Of a stretch of DNA of 51,868 nt, positions 16,779 through 24,617 are shown piece after piece. Numbering within the stretch: position 1 is the first letter of the stretch; each line of letters opens with the position of its first letter. The DNA lies in the IMG/VR virus record IMGVR_UViG_3300044815_000174, positions 1 through 51,868 of that record. One strand, written 5' to 3'. Source of the DNA: a virus. The notes beneath the pieces are model-generated. The model saw only the letters and a list, made by a program, of their open reading frames with translations. It was not told where the DNA came from and ran no database searches. A program made the translations under genes and the position numbers.

Positions 16779-17978
16779 TTATGCAGCTTTGGATTTTGCC
16801 GCTTTCCTGATGGCTTTTACAAGATGTCGGATGTCGAGTTCCGAAGCTGTGCGGTAACTGATTTCCCTGACGACTTTTCTTTCAAGCGCGGCAAGTGCAT
16901 AAGTTTTTAGTTTGTGGGAGCGTGCCAGCTTGCGGAAAATCTGATCGAGTTGCTTTGAACCTTTCTGGCTAAAGATGTCGATAATTGTAGAACCGCCCGC
17001 TCGAAGATCGTCGAGAATACCGTTAGCACCTTTCCAGTTGATCCCAATTACTTCACGTTTATACTTGCGCGCCCAGCGAATGGTGTGAGCTGTGCCGCCC
17101 TGGAGATTTGCTTCAACGGGAATAACAATGCTGGCGAGCGCCGCTTGCAGGCGATTCCGTTCGACAAAGAATGCCTTTTGATAGTGCTCGGTAGGCAGGT
17201 ATTCAGTAACAACTGCACCGCCTTTATCAACTATCTGTTTCCTGAGATCAGCAGTGGCCATCGGAAAAGTGAAATCTATGCCGTGGCCAAGAAAGGCGAC
17301 GTTCTTAACGCCATCACCCAGGGATTCGCGATGTGCGGACTCGTCAATGCCTTCCGCAAGTCCAGAAACAAGCGTGATTGGATATGGTGAAAGAAGTCTG
17401 GTGACGTAAATGGCGGCAGTCTTGCCGCGCTCAGTGGGATTCCTGGTTCCGACTACAGCGACGACCGCTTTGTGATAGAGAACACTCGGATCGCCTTCGA
17501 CGAAAAGCCAGCGTGGGTAATCGGGGATTTTCCGCAAGCTGGCCGGCAGTTTCTTCAAGGGAATGATGGTCACTCCCTTTTGCTGTAATTCGTAAAGCTG
17601 CTCTCCGGCCTTTTCGAGAAGGATTTCCGAATCAGCTTGGATAGCAGTGAGAATTTTATCAGCGCTAGGCGTCTTGGCTGCTATCAGTGCTTGATGTACC
17701 CGCGGAGATGGCGCTTTCCAGACATTGCTTAAATTCCCCTTGAACTCATCAACAAGGGCTATCAAACCTTTACGACCCAGTCCAGCAATGCTGCTGAGCG
17801 CTAGAAGCGTGAATTCAAATGAAGTGGTTCCAGTGTCTGGTTTATGCCCTACTTCGAAAAGCTGATCATCAGAAATGGAGTCAATGTTCATCACACCGCC
17901 GCTGCCTGTCTCCTCGGCTGAACGGTCGCTCTCGTTGAGAATGTTGGTGTGGGCGGGCATGTGCATGGCCGAATTCAC
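16779..17978 (-). CDS. shosA-like: DprA/Smf-like protein, ShosA-like antitoxin
   Basis: The protein has the DprA Rossmann fold at residues 170-305: VVGTRNPTERG (175-185), SGLAEGIDESAH (205-216) and FFVERNR...EANLQGGT (270-297). An N-terminal helical region with an HhH-like SSIAGLGRKGL sequence and a C-terminal winged-helix-like tail flank it. Stand-alone DprA loads RecA on ssDNA during transformation. Linked to a HAD-PRTase gene it is better read as the ShosA component, which neutralises or controls ShosT. The GTG at 17978 gives 399 aa. An internal ATG at 17891 (MNIDSISDD) is an equally plausible start. Confidence 0.8.
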   Translation of the reverse strand: MNSAMHMPAHTNILNESDRSAEETGSGGVMNIDSISDDQLFEVGHKPDTGTTSFEFTLLALSSIAGLGRKGLIALVDEFKGNLSNVWKAPSPRVHQALIAAKTPSADKILTAIQADSEILLEKAGEQLYELQQKGVTIIPLKKLPASLRKIPDYPRWLFVEGDPSVLYHKAVVAVVGTRNPTERGKTAAIYVTRLLSPYPITLVSGLAEGIDESAHRESLGDGVKNVAFLGHGIDFTFPMATADLRKQIVDKGGAVVTEYLPTEHYQKAFFVERNRLQAALASIVIPVEANLQGGTAHTIRWARKYKREVIGINWKGANGILDDLRAGGSTIIDIFSQKGSKQLDQIFRKLARSHKLKTYALAALERKVVREISYRTASELDIRHLVKAIRKAAKSKAA

Positions 17979-18018
17979 TGGTTTAACGCCGCAAGGCGCT
18001 TGAGGTTATCAGAATTTA

Positions 18019-18040
18019 TATCCTAAAACAATTTAGGATA
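18019..18040. repeat. small inverted repeat abutting palindrome copy 3
   Basis: TATCCTAAA (18019-18027) and TTTAGGATA (18032-18040) pair perfectly around ACAA. The arms share the CCTAAA/TTTAGG half-sites of the dispersed palindrome, and the right arm overlaps the next hairpin by four bases, so the two structures are mutually exclusive. Confidence 0.7.
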
Positions 18041-18076
18041 GAGGCCACTTAAGAACCGTTTTAAGTGGCCTCTATC
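18037..18076. repeat. dispersed palindrome, copy 3, extended to a 16-bp stem
   Basis: GATAGAGGCCACTTAA (18037-18052) and TTAAGTGGCCTCTATC (18061-18076) are perfect complements around GAACCGTT. It lies in the gap between the ThiF stop (18103) and the DprA start, so it could end the PRTRC transcript or insulate the two leftward operons. Confidence 0.85.
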
Positions 18077-18102
18077 TTGTTAATGCTATTAATCGTCCGC
18101 AG

Positions 18103-19068
18103 TCACGCCGCGTTCGAGGCAGCAAATGCCGACGGCAAGCGTTGAACGTAAGAGACCGGCTTCTTAATGATGCGAGCGACTTCCTCCGGCGTCGCATACG
18201 ACGTCGGTTTGACCACGCCGGAGGTGTTATTGACCTCGCAGGCGAATCGCTTGAGGTTGCGCTTGAGCAGCAGGCTGGTCAGGAACTTGCTGGCTTCAAC
18301 CGCGATGCTCGCGTTGATGTCGAAGGATTGCTGATTTGCCATCAGCATCTCCGCGCACGAAAGATTGTTGTTAGCCAGTTCTTCAGGCTGGTCGTCGAGC
18401 AGGTCCGGATAGAGGTGTGCGGGACTTGGCAAAGCCGCACACACATTAGGCTCTGGGAAAGCTGCGGCCAGCGCGTGAATGGAATAGGCGGAACCTAAGA
18501 GCACGCGCCCCGAGTTCTGCACGTTGCCGCAGTCGAGCCACCAGTAAGAAGGCGGGAAGGGGAGCTGATCGTCATTGTGTGAAAGCGTCTCATTGAGCGC
18601 GCGCCGCCCTTCGGCGCCGTCCACGCAGCCGACAAGGATCGTGATGTCGGCATCGTTTAAGTATTTTTCGTCGTACTTATCAACGGCGTATGTGGTGTTG
18701 ACGCCCCAGGCGAAACCGTAGCGGCGGGCGAGCGCGAGCGCTTTGGGCTGTCCGACTTCGGCATCACAGAAGAGCTGGCGACCGATGTTGCCTTCTTCGA
18801 CGATGTCAGGATCGAGAAGCGTCAGGTGGCCCCGCTTGCCGAGGCCGTAGAGGACTCGCGTCAGACGCGCCGCGTGCATGGCCATAAAGGAGCCTGTGCC
18901 GCCGCAGCCCGCGATGGCGATCTCGAACGAATCGAATTGCGGCAGATGAATCGTGGCCGCGTTGAGCATACTCAAATCGAGTGCGGGCATGATCTCCGGT
19001 TTTGCAACTTGCGGTTGGCGTTCCTGGCGCTGATTGTTGTTTCTGAATTTTCTATGTTTCCTGGGCAT
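18103..19068 (-). CDS. PRTRC-system ThiF/E1-like adenylyltransferase
   Basis: This 321-aa protein has the E1/ThiF nucleotide loop AGCGGTGS at residues 53-60, the LLDPDIVEEGNIGRQLF segment (usually D-D-V--SNL-RQ in the family) near 83-100 and a Cys-containing VGCVDG strand near 146-150. E1-like enzymes adenylate the C-terminus of a ubiquitin-like protein. It is the last gene of a cluster ordered like the PRTRC set (ParB, E, C, F, B, A, ThiF), matching the PRTRC ThiF family. SD GGAGGA lies 5 bases before ATG 19068. The probable partner Ubl is at 21729-22223. Confidence 0.85.
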   Translation of the reverse strand: MPRKHRKFRNNNQRQERQPQVAKPEIMPALDLSMLNAATIHLPQFDSFEIAIAGCGGTGSFMAMHAARLTRVLYGLGKRGHLTLLDPDIVEEGNIGRQLFCDAEVGQPKALALARRYGFAWGVNTTYAVDKYDEKYLNDADITILVGCVDGAEGRRALNETLSHNDDQLPFPPSYWWLDCGNVQNSGRVLLGSAYSIHALAAAFPEPNVCAALPSPAHLYPDLLDDQPEELANNNLSCAEMLMANQQSFDINASIAVEASKFLTSLLLKRNLKRFACEVNNTSGVVKPTSYATPEEVARIIKKPVSYVQRLPSAFAASNAA

Positions 19069-19279
19069 GTTTGTCCTCCGTCTCGACCTTTGATTTAAGA
19101 AGCACTACCTGCTTCTCTATCAATGTTCTGAATCCGATGTTTTGCATGTGCTGGCCATCACTCGCCCTGACGCCATAAGACAGGATTCTATAAATCCGAT
19201 ATGTCAGGCCGCGCAGCATAAATTTATCGCCTTTTCGAAGCTCAGTTCCTTCGTCGATTATTTGTTCGTTCGCTGCCAT
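19052..19279 (-). CDS. small PRTRC-cluster protein, 75 aa, unknown
   Basis: The start at 19279 has GGAGG seven bases upstream, and the stop overlaps the ThiF gene by 17 bp. The protein is a compact beta-rich sequence with a KGDKFMLRGLTYRIYRILSYG core, resembling a small barrel, and has no recognised family. It sits between the JAB protease and E1 genes, so an accessory role in the same pathway is likely but unproven. Confidence 0.7.
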   Translation of the reverse strand: MAANEQIIDEGTELRKGDKFMLRGLTYRIYRILSYGVRASDGQHMQNIGFRTLIEKQVVLLKSKVETEDKHAQET

Positions 19280-19297
19280 TTCAATTCCTCCACTGAC

Positions 19298-19978
19298 TCA
19301 TTGTTTGCTGTCAATATCCACAGAAAGTGCATCGTTAAATTCTGCTGGTAGCTCGAAAAACTCATTCGCCCAGTAATCGAAAAAATAACCGAACACGCCA
19401 ACGCGCACGCGGATCGTCGGTGTATCGAAGATGGTCCCGATCACGGCATAAATCCTGAAACCCTGCGCTTCGTCCGTGTCATCATCTTCAGAGAAATCCG
19501 CGGGCATCGTGTGATGACTGTGCAGCTCGACGATGGCGCGCTCGGTTGATGTGCCTGCTCCGGTTTCAACGGGGACGACACTATTGTCTTCCGCTTTCTG
19601 GTCTGGAAATTCCAGGTGCCAGCCGTCCGTGAAATCGAGGATGGTCGTTGCGCCGGTGTAGGGTGTTGGCCGCTCATTCCACGACAAATGGAAAAGCGTC
19701 TCTTTAAGTTCAGGCACGCAGCGCGTGCGCGAGAGGGCGAGTATCCTTTGCAGGAAGCGCGCGGGGACTTTAGGAAACCCCCATGTGACGTAAGGCAGGA
19801 TGGGCGCCAGCCCACGCAGTTCGTAGAGCGCGATGGGAATGCACGCTTCAAGGCCGGGCCTGCGAGAGCGCACGAAAGTGCCATTGCCGCCGACGACCAC
19901 GTCTAGGAGAAGGGATTCGTCCACCGGCGGCAGGGGCTGGCCGGGTTGCGCGAAATGATGATCTGTTAGACGGAGCAT
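19298..19978 (-). CDS. PRTRC protein A, JAB/JAMM metalloprotease
   Basis: Starting at ATG 19978 (GAGG eight bases upstream) the protein is 226 aa; the open frame extends further upstream without a better site. Its C-terminal half contains ELHSHHTMPADFSEDDD. This matches the zinc-protease signature H-x-H-x7-S-x2-D exactly (H153, H155, S163, D166) and is preceded by Glu candidates. JAMM proteases remove or mature ubiquitin-like proteins. Together with the E1 and Ubl-like genes this completes a process/conjugate/deconjugate cycle. In PRTRC clusters protein A occupies this position next to ThiF. Confidence 0.8.
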   Translation of the reverse strand: MLRLTDHHFAQPGQPLPPVDESLLLDVVVGGNGTFVRSRRPGLEACIPIALYELRGLAPILPYVTWGFPKVPARFLQRILALSRTRCVPELKETLFHLSWNERPTPYTGATTILDFTDGWHLEFPDQKAEDNSVVPVETGAGTSTERAIVELHSHHTMPADFSEDDDTDEAQGFRIYAVIGTIFDTPTIRVRVGVFGYFFDYWANEFFELPAEFNDALSVDIDSKQ

Positions 19979-19988
19979 GGAAACTTCC

Positions 19989-20162
19989 TCAATGATCAGC
20001 ACCAGCAAAATTGTTAGAGGTCGCAATCTTTAAGCAGCGCTGACAGGTCACACGCTTGAATCGACGAGTCGAAGTCAGCTCACAGGAAGGCCATCGCTTT
20101 TGAATGTTGCATAAAGGCAAAGTGCCGTAAAAACGAAAATGCGTTTTCTTGTTGCCAGCCAT
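19989..20162 (-). CDS. 57-aa basic CxxC protein between PRTRC B and A
   Basis: The ATG at 20162 lies two bases after the PRTRC B stop (TGACAATG). The 57-residue frame runs to 19989, just before the ribosome binding site of protein A. It is basic and has four cysteines including TCQRC, suggesting a small zinc-binding fold. The tight packing on both sides supports it being a real, translationally coupled gene. No family is recognised and it is below common ORF cutoffs. Confidence 0.6.
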   Translation of the reverse strand: MAGNKKTHFRFYGTLPLCNIQKRWPSCELTSTRRFKRVTCQRCLKIATSNNFAGADH

Positions 20163-20164
20163 TG

Positions 20165-20884
20165 TCACGATAAATCTCCGCTCTCCAGCAGTCCCTTGAG
20201 TGCCTTATCCAGGGTGATCCCCGTATTGCTCACCTGGCGCTCTAAATCCTGCACCGGGTAATGAGCAGGCTCCGCGGCTCTCGCCATGTCCCTGAGCACG
20301 ACGCGCACGTCGTCCGTGCTGCGCTTCGATTTTCCGTCGCAGCGATGGTTGTTAAAGGGTGTGGTGATAAAGATGCGCCACGCCTGCTTGATCGCGGTGG
20401 CGGAGCAGCGCGGCGGCTGATGGGTGCCGAAGCAGATCAAGCCGCTCGGCTCAACGTTAGGCAGCGGCGCGTGATAGATTTCCCTGTAAGGGTCCAACTC
20501 CTCTGTCTTGACCGCCCACAGGAAATACTTGTTGCCAATCCCGAACATCACGAGACCCGGTAAAGGGACGCTGATCCTGACAACGCCGCCTTTGGCCTCC
20601 GGTGCATCGCTGACCATCTCCAGCGTGTGGCGCTGCGGCTCCATGTACATCACGGCCCAGTCGCCGCTTCGGCCCGTTCCCCAGTTGCGAATCTCGGGCG
20701 GAATCCAGCCCGACGAGACCGTGATCTTCGTGAACGCCTCGCGCACGGCGGCGGCCGAGAGCAACTTTTCATGCACGGCTCCGTCATGATCCCGAACTTT
20801 GAAAAGGAACTGTCCCGAGAGGATTTCAATTCGCGGGGCCGGAGCCACGTTGTTGTACGCGGGACGCATAATCTCTTCGCTCAT
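20165..20884 (-). CDS. PRTRC protein B, E2-like (Prok-E2_D type)
   Basis: The chosen start ATG 20884 has GGGAG ten bases upstream, giving 239 aa. The N-terminal half contains VRDHDGAVHEKLLSAAAVREAF and the central part PLPGLVMFGIGNKYFLWAV. The C-terminal half has NVEPSGLICFGTHQPP, a conserved-looking segment with a single cysteine in the position expected of the family's active-site region. PRTRC B proteins have been grouped with prokaryotic E2-like folds. Its place between the F-position gene and protein A is canonical. Whether it forms a thioester with the Ubl is not known. Confidence 0.7.
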   Translation of the reverse strand: MSEEIMRPAYNNVAPAPRIEILSGQFLFKVRDHDGAVHEKLLSAAAVREAFTKITVSSGWIPPEIRNWGTGRSGDWAVMYMEPQRHTLEMVSDAPEAKGGVVRISVPLPGLVMFGIGNKYFLWAVKTEELDPYREIYHAPLPNVEPSGLICFGTHQPPRCSATAIKQAWRIFITTPFNNHRCDGKSKRSTDDVRVVLRDMARAAEPAHYPVQDLERQVSNTGITLDKALKGLLESGDLS

Positions 20885-20888
20885 TGTC

Positions 20889-21725
20889 TTAAAACTCCCA
20901 TTCGCCTGATGATTGATTCCAGATTTCAATAACGCGAGCGATTTGCTCGGGATGTTGTTGGAGGTAAATGCTTTCCGCGAGCACCGCGGTCAGCATCTGT
21001 TTCGCTAACTTCCAGTGCTCGGCGAGCGCATCGATGTTTTCCTTGTTCCACTCGAATCTGAGGTCCAGATCCTCGTAAGTCGGACTGAGCGGATGCGCGT
21101 CGAGAAAGAGATTTCCTGACCTGTAGCACACGATTGCGAAGGCCTGCGGCAAAAGTCTGAAGGCTGGCTCATCCAGGCAAGCCTGCGTGAATCTTTCAAC
21201 ACTGACCTCTTCCCAGTGCCGCGGGCGCATCTCGAGCGGCAGGTTGTAGAGGCGCGCGAACTTCGGCCACCAGTCCCGTTTCAGAAATGTATTGCAGAGC
21301 GCGATGACGATTTGATAAGCCGTCGGCCAGCTTTCGAATGACGAGCCGTCGCCGATTGTCCAATCGATTTTCTGCATGCACCGGATGGGGATCACGGGGT
21401 AGATAAACTGCGGGTGCTTGTACAGGGGTCGCAAATCAATCGGGAATTTGCGCTTGTTGAGCAGGTGGTAAAACTCGAACTCGCGCTCGTGGGTGTAAAG
21501 CGGGCGCGCTGACCTGCGATAGGCTTCGGGAAAAACTTCTTCGTAGAGGAAGCTGATATTGATTCCGGCCTGCACCATCATGTCGTAGCCCTCGCGCCCG
21601 AGTTCGAGAAAGAGCGCCGCGCCCCGCGGCGTTGTCGCGCGCACGCGGCCCGCGAGGTAAATGGTCGCGCGCAGGGCGTCGAGCGGCTCGCCAAATAGTT
21701 CGGATGTGTTCACGACATCAGACAT
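20889..21725 (-). CDS. PRTRC cluster protein at the F position, unknown function
   Basis: This 278-aa protein lies between the C-like and B genes, which is where PRTRC protein F is encoded, with gaps of 3-4 bp on both sides. It is Trp/Tyr/Phe-rich and mostly helical, with no membrane segment and no recognisable catalytic motif. The family name is given on gene order only, because no diagnostic sequence motif could be confirmed. Confidence 0.6.
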   Translation of the reverse strand: MSDVVNTSELFGEPLDALRATIYLAGRVRATTPRGAALFLELGREGYDMMVQAGINISFLYEEVFPEAYRRSARPLYTHEREFEFYHLLNKRKFPIDLRPLYKHPQFIYPVIPIRCMQKIDWTIGDGSSFESWPTAYQIVIALCNTFLKRDWWPKFARLYNLPLEMRPRHWEEVSVERFTQACLDEPAFRLLPQAFAIVCYRSGNLFLDAHPLSPTYEDLDLRFEWNKENIDALAEHWKLAKQMLTAVLAESIYLQQHPEQIARVIEIWNQSSGEWEF

Positions 21726-21728
21726 GAT

Positions 21729-22223
21729 TCAGAATCCCACGGGCACTTCGTCGGAAGTGGTTGGAAGCGCGTGGCCGATCAGGAAAAGAGCGTCGGCCAC
21801 AGCCTGGCCTTCATTGTTCGATTCGGAGATGGCGCGCTCGACATCTCCGCGTCGTGCGGCTGCCTCGAAGAATTCTCTATCGCCCATCATCTCGGCGCGC
21901 ATGACATCCTCGGTGAGCGCGATGGCCGGGTTGACGTAAGGGGGTGCGGCACGGAGCGCGTCAATTAATTGTGACTGCTCAAGTGCCATGGGCCGCGTCT
22001 CCGGCTGCAACAATGCTTGCGTCAAGGCCACCTGTCCTTTCGGTGTCGCGCGCTTGGTGACGGTGATGACGGCGGGCGCGCCCTCCTCTTTGACGATCTC
22101 GATCTGCGCGTTCTCGATTGCCGGAAATTCCTGCGAGAGCAGATTCCTGACTGCTTCTTTACCCAGTGCGGCAATCTCGTCCGGGACGGTGATGCTCTTG
22201 CCTTCGATTTTTACGATAGCCAT
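21729..22223 (-). CDS. PRTRC protein C-like ubiquitin-fold protein with C-terminal extension
   Basis: Residues 1-60 read as a beta-grasp ubiquitin-like domain: two beta strands (MAIVKIEGKSITVP), a helix with a PDEIAALGKEAVRNLLSQEFP signature, then strands ending AVITVTKRATPKG. PRTRC C proteins share the pattern of a short -EVR--YA--YPEL- helix and a final (F)-R--GTKG. Those usually stop near this glycine, whereas here a helical, acidic extension of about 100 residues follows. AGGAG lies seven bases before ATG 22223. It is the likely substrate of the E1 (18103-19068) and JAB (19298-19978) proteins. The internal PKG could be a processing site. Confidence 0.7.
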   Translation of the reverse strand: MAIVKIEGKSITVPDEIAALGKEAVRNLLSQEFPAIENAQIEIVKEEGAPAVITVTKRATPKGQVALTQALLQPETRPMALEQSQLIDALRAAPPYVNPAIALTEDVMRAEMMGDREFFEAAARRGDVERAISESNNEGQAVADALFLIGHALPTTSDEVPVGF

Positions 22224-22255
22224 TTCGGTGCTCCTGATGTGGTGGTGGTTGGTGT

Positions 22256-24580
22256 TTAGACTTTGGCGCGGGATTTCTTCGACGAAGACTTGCTCGCCTT
22301 AACAGCGCTCTTTTTTGCCGCAGTCTTGGTTATGGTCTTATCCGCGCGCGCGGCGGGCTTCTTCTTCGTTGAGGGGCTGCTGCCGGCGGCGGCGGTGGCG
22401 TTGCTTGTTGCCTTGGCGAGCGTTTTCTTCTTCGCCTGTGCCTCTTCGAGCTGTGTCTTGACTAATTGCATGACCTCTTCCGGCAATGGTCTGAGGACAT
22501 CGGCGGAGACGACCGTGCGGAATGCGCTGTACGGATCATTGCCAATGCTGATAGTGACGCTGACTTTGTCTTCCAGCCCGGGTATCCAGATGTATGAGAT
22601 CGCCAGCTTCTCATTGCCGAGAAGCTCTTCGATGGGAGTCGGCTCCGGTTGAGTGGGCGTTTGATTCTCCGCCTGACTTCGCGCCGTCTCACGCGCTTTT
22701 TGTCCGGCTTCATATTCGTCCTGATATTCGACGGCATCAGCGATAGCCTCTGCCGAGGTTTTGAATGGCGGGCGGCTAACCCTCAGCGTGTCGTTGTCTG
22801 CACGAAAGCCGGCCGGCATTCCGACCGTTGCATGACGGCGCATCACCCATCCGGCATTTCTCATCGTGACGCCGAAGTAGCTTTCAGATTGGCTGGATAC
22901 TTCGGGTTCCATCGGCGCACTCTTCTGACTGCCTGTTTCTGGTGCCCCTTCTGTGCCCTCCTGCTGTTCTGCCACTGCTGCCGTAGTAGGTTCGGGATTG
23001 GCTTCATTAGCCGGGAGAGAAGTCCCGTCAGGCGCAATCGTTTCTGTCACAACCTCGACACCAGAGATTTGAACTTCGAGCGCATCATGTCCCGGTTGCA
23101 GTTCAACGCCAGCGAAAAGCGGCGTCTCTGGCTCCGCTGCCTTCGTTGCGACCGCGCGCACGATGCCATCGGAGCCGCGACGGCGGCCGTCGTCAGCCAA
23201 AACATTTTGGATCAGGGTTGCGCGCGCCGTCGCCGTCAGGTTTCTGACCAGGCGCACGAGGCTGATTTGGGTGCCGCTCACGGCTGCAAGCTCTTCATCG
23301 CTCGATTCACCGTCCGGGTCTTCGATTAGAACCGGCACAAGGCGTGTAAGCGAGCGGCGCACGTCGCTCAGGAAAGGCTGCGTCATGCCTCCGGCAATTC
23401 CTGTCAGCATCGAATCGGATTCCTTGAACCACTCTTCATCGGCGAGCAGGGTGACAGCCTTGAGGCGCTTATCGTCGTTGGTCAGCCTGAGGCCATGGTT
23501 CGCGTTGGCACGCAGGGCAAACAGAATGGCGTCGCGCAGTGTGCCTTTGTGAACCTCGACATCGAGGAGCGCACCAGCTTCCAGTGCCGCTGCGTGGCGA
23601 TGGTTGCCGTCAGCGACCCAATAGGTTTCGCCATCGAAGAAGACATCTGCGGGAGGGTAGGTGCGACCGGCTTTATAGCCCGCGACGAGTCCCTCGGCGT
23701 GGTCACGATCCAGGCCCTGCGCGCGCATCAGGAGAGATGGATGCGTCGTGAGCCGGTCGGGCGTCATCTGCTGCACGAGAATTCGTGAAGGCTGATCGGC
23801 GCCGAGATCGAAAAGGGAATCGGAACGCGCAGGGTTGGCTTCATCCAGCGTCGCAGCGCCGATGATCTCCACCTTTTCAGCCTCACTTAAAACGCTTTTA
23901 AGAGACGGGTTGATGATCTGGAGAATGTCGGAGTTGACACTGTATTCCCATGCGTCGGCTTCGATGCCCGTGCCGAGCCCCATTGCTTTGAAAGCCTCAA
24001 TATCTTCAACGCAGCATGAAGCGACGATAAGAGTGCCAAGCTCGAGAGCGTCACGATAGGCGATGGCCAGTTCGACGATGCCCTTCAGGTTGTCGGTGGT
24101 GAGCGTGCATTTGAATTCGTAGAGAGTGTCCCCAGCGACCAGATCGGCGATGCCTTCGCCGCTGTCGACATCGGTTCTAAAATGCACGCCTTTGGAAGTC
24201 AGCTCTTCGATGAAGTGACTCCGCAGGTCAACTTCGTGCGCTAGCTCTTTATGCTGTTGTCCGGCAGCGGAAAGCGAAACATGCGGTGCCTTGATCTGGT
24301 TGGCGATGTCTCCAATGCTGGAAAATCCCGATGTGGTTTGAGCGGGCTGCTCCAAAGCCTCATCCGGGCTTTGACCATTGATCTCTCGTTGAATGACGTG
24401 CGCGGCGGCAATTACCTTTGCCTCGGTTTCGAAAGGGCCACGCGCGTCGGACGCCTCATAGTTGCGCCATACGAACTCACCATCTTCAGGAACGACTGTC
24501 CAGCCGGACTCAGACAAAAGTGAGAAGAGCGCTCCGTCTTCGGGACTCAAACCTTTAATTAAATCGATAATGCTGCTCAT
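22256..24580 (-). CDS. nuclease-ParB fusion, PRTRC ParB/E-like
   Basis: The 774-aa protein combines several modules. Residues 110-180 look like a PD-(D/E)XK nuclease (GIADLVAGDTLYEFK, with D146, E155, K157). Residues 265-410 form a ParB/sulfiredoxin-type domain with VADGNHRHAA (323-331) and the following ANANHGLRLTNDDKR helix region. Residues 500-600 are an acidic linker. Residues 655-720 resemble the PRTRC E-type C-terminal domain, and the last 60 residues are a Lys/Ala-rich DNA-binding tail. PRTRC clusters encode ParB and E separately, so this appears to be a fusion. No ParA gene is present. AGGAG precedes ATG 24580. Confidence 0.75.
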   Translation of the reverse strand: MSSIIDLIKGLSPEDGALFSLLSESGWTVVPEDGEFVWRNYEASDARGPFETEAKVIAAAHVIQREINGQSPDEALEQPAQTTSGFSSIGDIANQIKAPHVSLSAAGQQHKELAHEVDLRSHFIEELTSKGVHFRTDVDSGEGIADLVAGDTLYEFKCTLTTDNLKGIVELAIAYRDALELGTLIVASCCVEDIEAFKAMGLGTGIEADAWEYSVNSDILQIINPSLKSVLSEAEKVEIIGAATLDEANPARSDSLFDLGADQPSRILVQQMTPDRLTTHPSLLMRAQGLDRDHAEGLVAGYKAGRTYPPADVFFDGETYWVADGNHRHAAALEAGALLDVEVHKGTLRDAILFALRANANHGLRLTNDDKRLKAVTLLADEEWFKESDSMLTGIAGGMTQPFLSDVRRSLTRLVPVLIEDPDGESSDEELAAVSGTQISLVRLVRNLTATARATLIQNVLADDGRRRGSDGIVRAVATKAAEPETPLFAGVELQPGHDALEVQISGVEVVTETIAPDGTSLPANEANPEPTTAAVAEQQEGTEGAPETGSQKSAPMEPEVSSQSESYFGVTMRNAGWVMRRHATVGMPAGFRADNDTLRVSRPPFKTSAEAIADAVEYQDEYEAGQKARETARSQAENQTPTQPEPTPIEELLGNEKLAISYIWIPGLEDKVSVTISIGNDPYSAFRTVVSADVLRPLPEEVMQLVKTQLEEAQAKKKTLAKATSNATAAAGSSPSTKKKPAARADKTITKTAAKKSAVKASKSSSKKSRAKV

Positions 24581-24617
24581 AAATTCTTGCTCCTGTGCGT
24601 TGGTTGATTTATTCGAT

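Noticed and set aside
23885-23903. CTTAAAACGCTTTTAAG, similar to the dispersed palindrome
   Set aside because: It lies inside the ParB-like gene, has shorter arms and lacks the CCAC/GTGG flanks; treated as chance.
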